64,000 nt of DNA from Valencia hispanica (taxonomy: Eukaryota; Chordata; Actinopteri; Cyprinodontiformes; Valenciidae), in the NCBI GenBank assembly GCA_963556495.2, contig OY747715.1, positions 15,230,239 to 15,294,238 on the forward strand, in the 5' to 3' direction. This document shows positions 59,644 through 64,000 of this stretch, piece by piece. The notes under the pieces were generated by a model, which did no database searches, was not told the origin of the DNA, and was given only the letters and a program-made list of their open reading frames with translations. Position 1 is the first letter of the stretch; each line of letters opens with the position of its first letter. Made by a program: the position numbers and the translations under genes.

Positions 59644-60400
59644 AGGAGTCGTAACCTAGTATTACCCACGCTCTATTATAGTCTTTCAGGCCCTTCTAAA
59701 AAAGAAAAGTTGAAAAAAAGTGAAAAAAAATAAATACAGAGCTCCTCTGACAACTTATTTCCGAAGGCATTATTGTCTCGCGAGATCTGATGCGATATTA
59801 TGGCTGTCGTGGACGGTCATTGTAATAATGCAAATGAGGGGCGCGTTGATTGGTGGCATTCTAGGTCATTTGTTGTTTGCAAAGTAGCAGCCATTACCCG
59901 TGTTGTCCTGAAGCTACTACTCCCGCTAGCATACAATAGCCACATTAGCAGTTAGCTGCTGTTTGTTACACACAGTAGAGCAATAAAAACACAGCCTTAC
60001 CGTTTCAATTGCAGGCAAGTTTCTGATTGTTGGAATGGCCCCTTTTTCCAAACAGAGCTCGAGTTTGTACTTTGAATCGGAATTCAGTAATGGTGGTGCT
60101 CAACTGAATATGAGGGGGAGAGGAGCAGGGCGAGCTTCCTGCAGCATAGGTTTTTTTTAAAGGTTTTTTGGGCCTGAGTGGCCTTTATTGACAGTGGACA
60201 GAGTTTTTGAAGGGGGAGAGAGGTGGGGGGAAGACATGCAGCAAAGGTCGCCCGGGACGGGACTCGAACTGGGGACGGGCGCGTCGAGGACTGAAGCCTC
60301 TGCACATGGGGTGCCCGCTCTAACCACTGCGCCACGCGACGCCCCTTCCTGCAGCATAGGTTTGCGATGTCCATATATAAAATTACAGGTCATGACTCCT
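59644..60400. mobile_element. MITE with TTAA target duplication
   Basis: The ends are inverted (AGGAGTCGTAACCT at 59644; AGGAGTCATGACCT read inward from 60400), with TTAA immediately outside both (59640-59643 and 60401-60404). TTAA duplications point to piggyBac or Kolobok superfamilies. Without the nested SINE and one copy of its duplication it is about 547 bp. There is no transposase. It carries a perfect TCTCGCGAGA at 59776-59785 and an octamer ATGCAAAT near 59829. Confidence 0.65.
60151..60344 (-). mobile_element. tRNA-derived SINE nested in the MITE
   Basis: On the minus strand the head reads GGGGCGTCGCGTGGCGCAGT then GGTTAGAGCGGGCA (A box, RC of 60315-60334) and GTTCGAGTCCCG (B box, RC of 60258-60269), then a pyrimidine-rich body and an A-rich end at 60151-60160. 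Exact 16-bp duplications CTTCCTGCAGCATAGG flank it (60135-60150 and 60345-60360). Both pol III boxes are near-perfect, so the insertion is recent and might still be transcribed. It is 194 bp. Confidence 0.85.
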
Positions 60401-60404
60401 TTAA

Positions 60405-62938
60405 ATACAACAAAGCATTTCCAATTCTCTCAACCCTTAAGCTTGTTGGCCATAAATAACCTCTTTTGTGGGGGTGTAGTAGAAAATAATACTATAAAAT
60501 TATGGACTGTAGAGGGTAAATAAATGGTAAATAATTTGGTTTCACAAAGTGATTAAGATAGTAAATCATTACATTACTAAATGTGGTATAATATGTTACA
60601 TGACACTATACTTGGAGTTCTGACTCTTCTCCGAAGACAGGAAAAACAAACTATATCCAAAAACCAGCTGACATCCTTGTGCTTTTTTTTCTACAAAACC
60701 TTCCCAGATTTCTAGTAGAGTAACTACGGCTCGGGGCGAGAGATTGACTGGGAAGGCTGTTGAGGATCTTAGTGATTATAAAGGAAATTGCTACAGAAGA
60801 ACCTTAGATGCCTTAGTTGACCCCCCTTAATGTGAGCACATCCTTACCATAAGGCAATTTTACTGATGCATTCAAATTATTCTGAGGGTCATTTTCACTA
60901 TGAGTAATGAGGTGAAGTTGGCACGACAAATATATAACATGATTGGGAGGCAAAACGTTTAATGTGGAGAGACTCCCCAAAAGTTTTAATAAGTCATATT
61001 CTGACATCAGTTGGGAATAAATAATGAAAGTGATTTGCGCTACAACCGACATTGTTGGTGACTTATGACCTTAGCTCTCTATCCAAATGGCAGTTATGCT
61101 TTTACATTTAGCATCGATTTACTGACTAAGGCAAAATTTCCTCTTTATTCTGCCATTATGCTTCCTGCCTTTTTGGATCTCATGGTCTATAGTCATTTAA
61201 TATCGGATTCGTTGCTCAAAAATTACCTCAGCTCCAATTAAGCAAAGAAGCTGCTTATTTTAGCTGACAATAGGTGCAAAACACAAAGCCCTTACATAAT
61301 TTACTGTCATAATTTCAGAGTAAAGAAATAAGTGGTGAAAGATTTTAATAAATCCCATTGTGTGTGGGATTTATTCTTTACCGACCCCCTAAAATAGCCC
61401 CCGAGACAACTCTTATCTGAAATCAGAAAAAAATATTGCTTCATATTACGAGAATTAAAAAGCACAAGCATTGTACATTAATATAAACTCTGATGCAAAA
61501 CAAACCAATAAGAAATCCTAGAACATTCACACCTCATTTACACCCTCAATTTCATTTATATGTTAATATGCTTTGTACAAATTCAGCATAACAGGTTTAA
61601 AATAATTCAAAAATGTGTTACTTTATGATCTGAAGAATGTAAAAGGCACATATACTTGCCAGTGAAATTTCCTAATATATTCCAGTTTTACAGAAATTTT
61701 TTGTAAAAAAAAAAAAAAATTCATTGATTGTGAATCTATCTTTTTTTTAAATGTGTTCCCGTTTTCTTCCAGATCTGTTTGAGGAAAAATGCAAGCAAAA
61801 AGAAAAATATAATCAAAACTAAAGAGTTAATTTCAAAGACTGTAAGCTAGCTAACAGTTAATGCACTTTCCATACTGACATGTAGTCAGTCATCACCAAT
61901 ATCAGCTTTTACCTGATAACAAGACAAGAATTGCTTGGTATCATGGTAATGTAGCAGTAATATGTAGGTGTCTTTGTATTCTGACGGGTGAGTACTGTTG
62001 GAGCCTTTAGAAGGCGTTATGAATCACAGCTAATGGAAAGGCAGGAGACGGCAGGCATTTATGTCTACCCTGATGAGAAGCAGCTGTAAACAGTTGGCCG
62101 AATCTTCTGCTAGAAAATGCTATGTTGGGGAGTGATATTTAAATGTTCTCCTCCACCAGCTCCTTTTATCTTTTCAAGAGGGCCCCACATTTTCTTGCTC
62201 TGCATGACAGCAGCCCATTTACTGCAGAATGCTTCATTCTGCCTCAACTATCATTGGTGGTGTGACAAAAGAATTGAAAGTCAACAGATTATGTTTGCTT
62301 CCAGAACAGGGCTTATCAAAGCGTCATTAGGCTGCTGTGATGCTCCCTTTCTTATATTTGAGACTAATGATCCGTGTAATATCTGTCCTTTTCCCTGGAT
62401 GTGCTGTTTTCCATCAAGGGAGCACCATTTGGAATCCTTTTTTGAGAGCAGCGTGAGTGTGTGTGATCTATTTCTTAAATTACCTGATTGACCCTTTTAA
62501 ACAACAACACAAAGTCAAGACACAAGGACACAGTCTTTTTAAGCTCTAAGCTGAGGAATAACCGTTCAAAACGCAGCAAATATTTTTATGGTTTTTATTT
62601 AGATTTTTATGTTCTGATTTATACCTGATACTGGTTTACAACTCCATTCTCCAGTTAATGATGTCCTAATTACAACAGTTTTTGAAACACATTGTATTAC
62701 CTCTACTGTATAAATATTATGATCTCAAAAATATACTGAAAGATTTAAGTGACAATCTGGTTCGAGATCGTCTATATGAGGTCAAAGGAATGAGAGTTAT
62801 TAGTATAAAAAAAAAAACCTGTATTTGCACACCAATACAATGATGGTGTCAATACCCTGGGCTCAAATCTAGTCTAGAAAATTTTAACAATTGCTTTCAG
62901 AGCAAATGTGGCAAAATAAAGTGACACAAAATGGGTAA
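60405..62938. other. Gene desert
   Basis: No exon or RNA gene. A poly(A) run lies near 61708-61721. One enhancer-like patch is listed separately. Confidence 0.45.
61980..62480. promoter_or_regulatory. Possible conserved non-coding element
   Basis: About 500 bp of high-complexity, repeat-free DNA, including TTATGAATCACAGCTAATGG, GCTTATCAAAGCGTCATTAG, TTGAGACTAATGATCC and CCATTTACTGCAGAATGC. The 124-codon open frame over it (62117-62491) has no domain. The texture suggests an enhancer or, less likely, an exon. Confidence 0.3.
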
Positions 62939-62942
62939 TGGT

Positions 62943-63238
62943 TGAGAAGGACCCATGTGCAGGCAAAAAAATAAAAATGTTTAATAATACAAAAACAAAC
63001 TAAATAATAAAGCTAAAACTAATCCAAAATGAAACCAGAAATAGCATAAAGCAGTGGAGAACATATGAACCAGCAAACACAAGTGAAAACTAGTGACCTT
63101 ATATACTGAGGTAAGAGTGGCGACTAACATTGACACCAGGGGTGTTGATCAGGGGATTAGGAACAGCTGTGGAAGAAATTAAAAGGGCAGACTAAGAAAA
63201 ACCAAACACAAGAATAAACTAAGAAACTAAACTAGACA
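62943..63238 (-). mobile_element. Solo LTR, about 296 bp, gypsy-like
   Basis: Minus-strand reading begins TGTCTAGTTTAGTTTC at 63238 and ends GGGTCCTTCTCA at 62943 (TG...CA). The 4-bp TGGT flanks both sides (62939-62942 and 63239-63242). It contains CAGTATATAAGGTCAC (TATA), AATTTCTTCCACAGCTGTTC and ATTATTAAACATTTTTATT (poly(A)-like), then TGCCTGCACATGGGTCC, as in fish gypsy LTRs. No internal region is present. Confidence 0.6.
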
Positions 63239-63242
63239 TGGT

Positions 63243-64000
63243 AAGATCTTTTCTAACAATTATATACCTAGATGTAATTAGAGAGGAACACAAAAGAAAA
63301 CCAAGAAAGAAATACTTGTAAATATAAACAATTACATTTATAGTAAACGTCATACGAGTTTCTTCATCTTTCAAAAATTGGGGGAATGATCAGAAGAAAA
63401 TAGGGTGTCATTACAAATACCAGCATATTTTTGCCTTGTCACTACCAGTTCTACAGAGATGACTGCAAGTATAAATATTTAATTTGCTATTGATCTTGCA
63501 TGTTTTATGCTGCACTGTGAGCATATGGGTTGTGTATTTTGCTAGTTTTAAGTTGTATATTTCTGTTGTAGGTTCAGAATGCGGTCAGAGATGTGAAGAC
63601 ATGTCTTCTATTAACGCACCTTACCCATCCATCCGTGTTACCTTGGGATAAAGGGCATGCGCAGACCACGGTTACAATATTTTTAGAGCCTGTTTATCAA
63701 ACTGTTTAACCTGTGAAAGCTTGCTTTTTATTTATAGATCAAATGTCTTTAACACCATGTTAGACAGTTTTGACAGAAAGTGGTAGCACCAGTCAAGTGT
63801 AGTAGTACCTGTAGTTGTGTTGTTTTCTTGAGCTTGACCTTTCTTGTTATTCTCAACATCTTGAAGAGAATGTAAGCAATGCCATATCCAGAGTTTCAAA
63901 ATGACTGAGGTCCAACCAGGAACGTAACCATCATCTCAAAAGCAAGAGGGACAAATTTTTAACAGAGTGATTTATCATTCTCTCAGACTCAACTGCACCC
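63243..64000. other. Gene-free end of the window
   Basis: No feature recognised in the last ~750 bp. Confidence 0.4.

Overview
The window reads as intergenic DNA from a teleost fish, probably a percomorph. The evidence is AT-rich, intron-like background sequence, no bacterial-style gene packing, and a repeat set typical of teleosts: Rex3-type RTE LINEs, CR1/Rex1-like and L2 LINEs, Tc1/mariner elements, a Ty3/gypsy fragment, tRNA-derived SINEs, several MITEs and solo LTRs. I recognise no intact host protein-coding gene. The only possible host-like locus is a broken THAP zinc-finger start (3440-3602), which may splice in phase to a candidate last exon (4846-5063, poly(A) signal at 5071).

Layout. 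0-10 kb: a broken Rex1-like LINE, the THAP locus, a LINE 3' tail, a minus-strand gypsy integrase fragment and an L2 3' end. 10.5-14.8 kb: a solo LTR (10993-14810, 4-bp target duplication) holding a full-length Rex3-type LINE (11045-14403, 12-bp target duplication) with an open 1059-codon frame. 15-27 kb: mostly desert with LINE and SINE relics and some stretches that look like conserved regulatory sequence. 27.6-31.9 kb: a Tc1 relic, a 1.7-kb terminal-inverted-repeat element that captured a LINE tail and three tandem 176-bp units, and a PIF/Harbinger-type MITE with TAA duplications. 32-40 kb: desert with one tRNA-derived SINE. 40.9-42.6 kb: a complete Tc1 transposon with an intact DD34E transposase and perfect ends. 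43.2-44.6 kb: a 1.3-kb solo LTR that splits a Penelope-like tail exactly between the two halves of a hammerhead-like core. 44.85 kb: a 53-bp near-perfect palindrome. 47-52 kb: two halves of a Tc1 relic on either side of a decayed Rex3 copy. 54-55 kb: two opposed Tc1 relics. 55.3-59.6 kb: an L2-clade LINE on the minus strand with intact ORF2 (endonuclease plus reverse transcriptase) and the esterase part of ORF1. 59.6-60.4 kb: a MITE with TTAA duplications that carries a nested tRNA-SINE with a 16-bp target duplication. 62.9-63.2 kb: a small solo LTR.

The genes do not form a pathway. They are independent selfish elements. Three encode apparently intact machinery (Rex3-like 11202-14381, Tc1 41300-42313, L2 ORF2 55967-58963). 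The nesting gives a relative order of insertion. All family names come from reading motifs and recalled family features; no database search was run.
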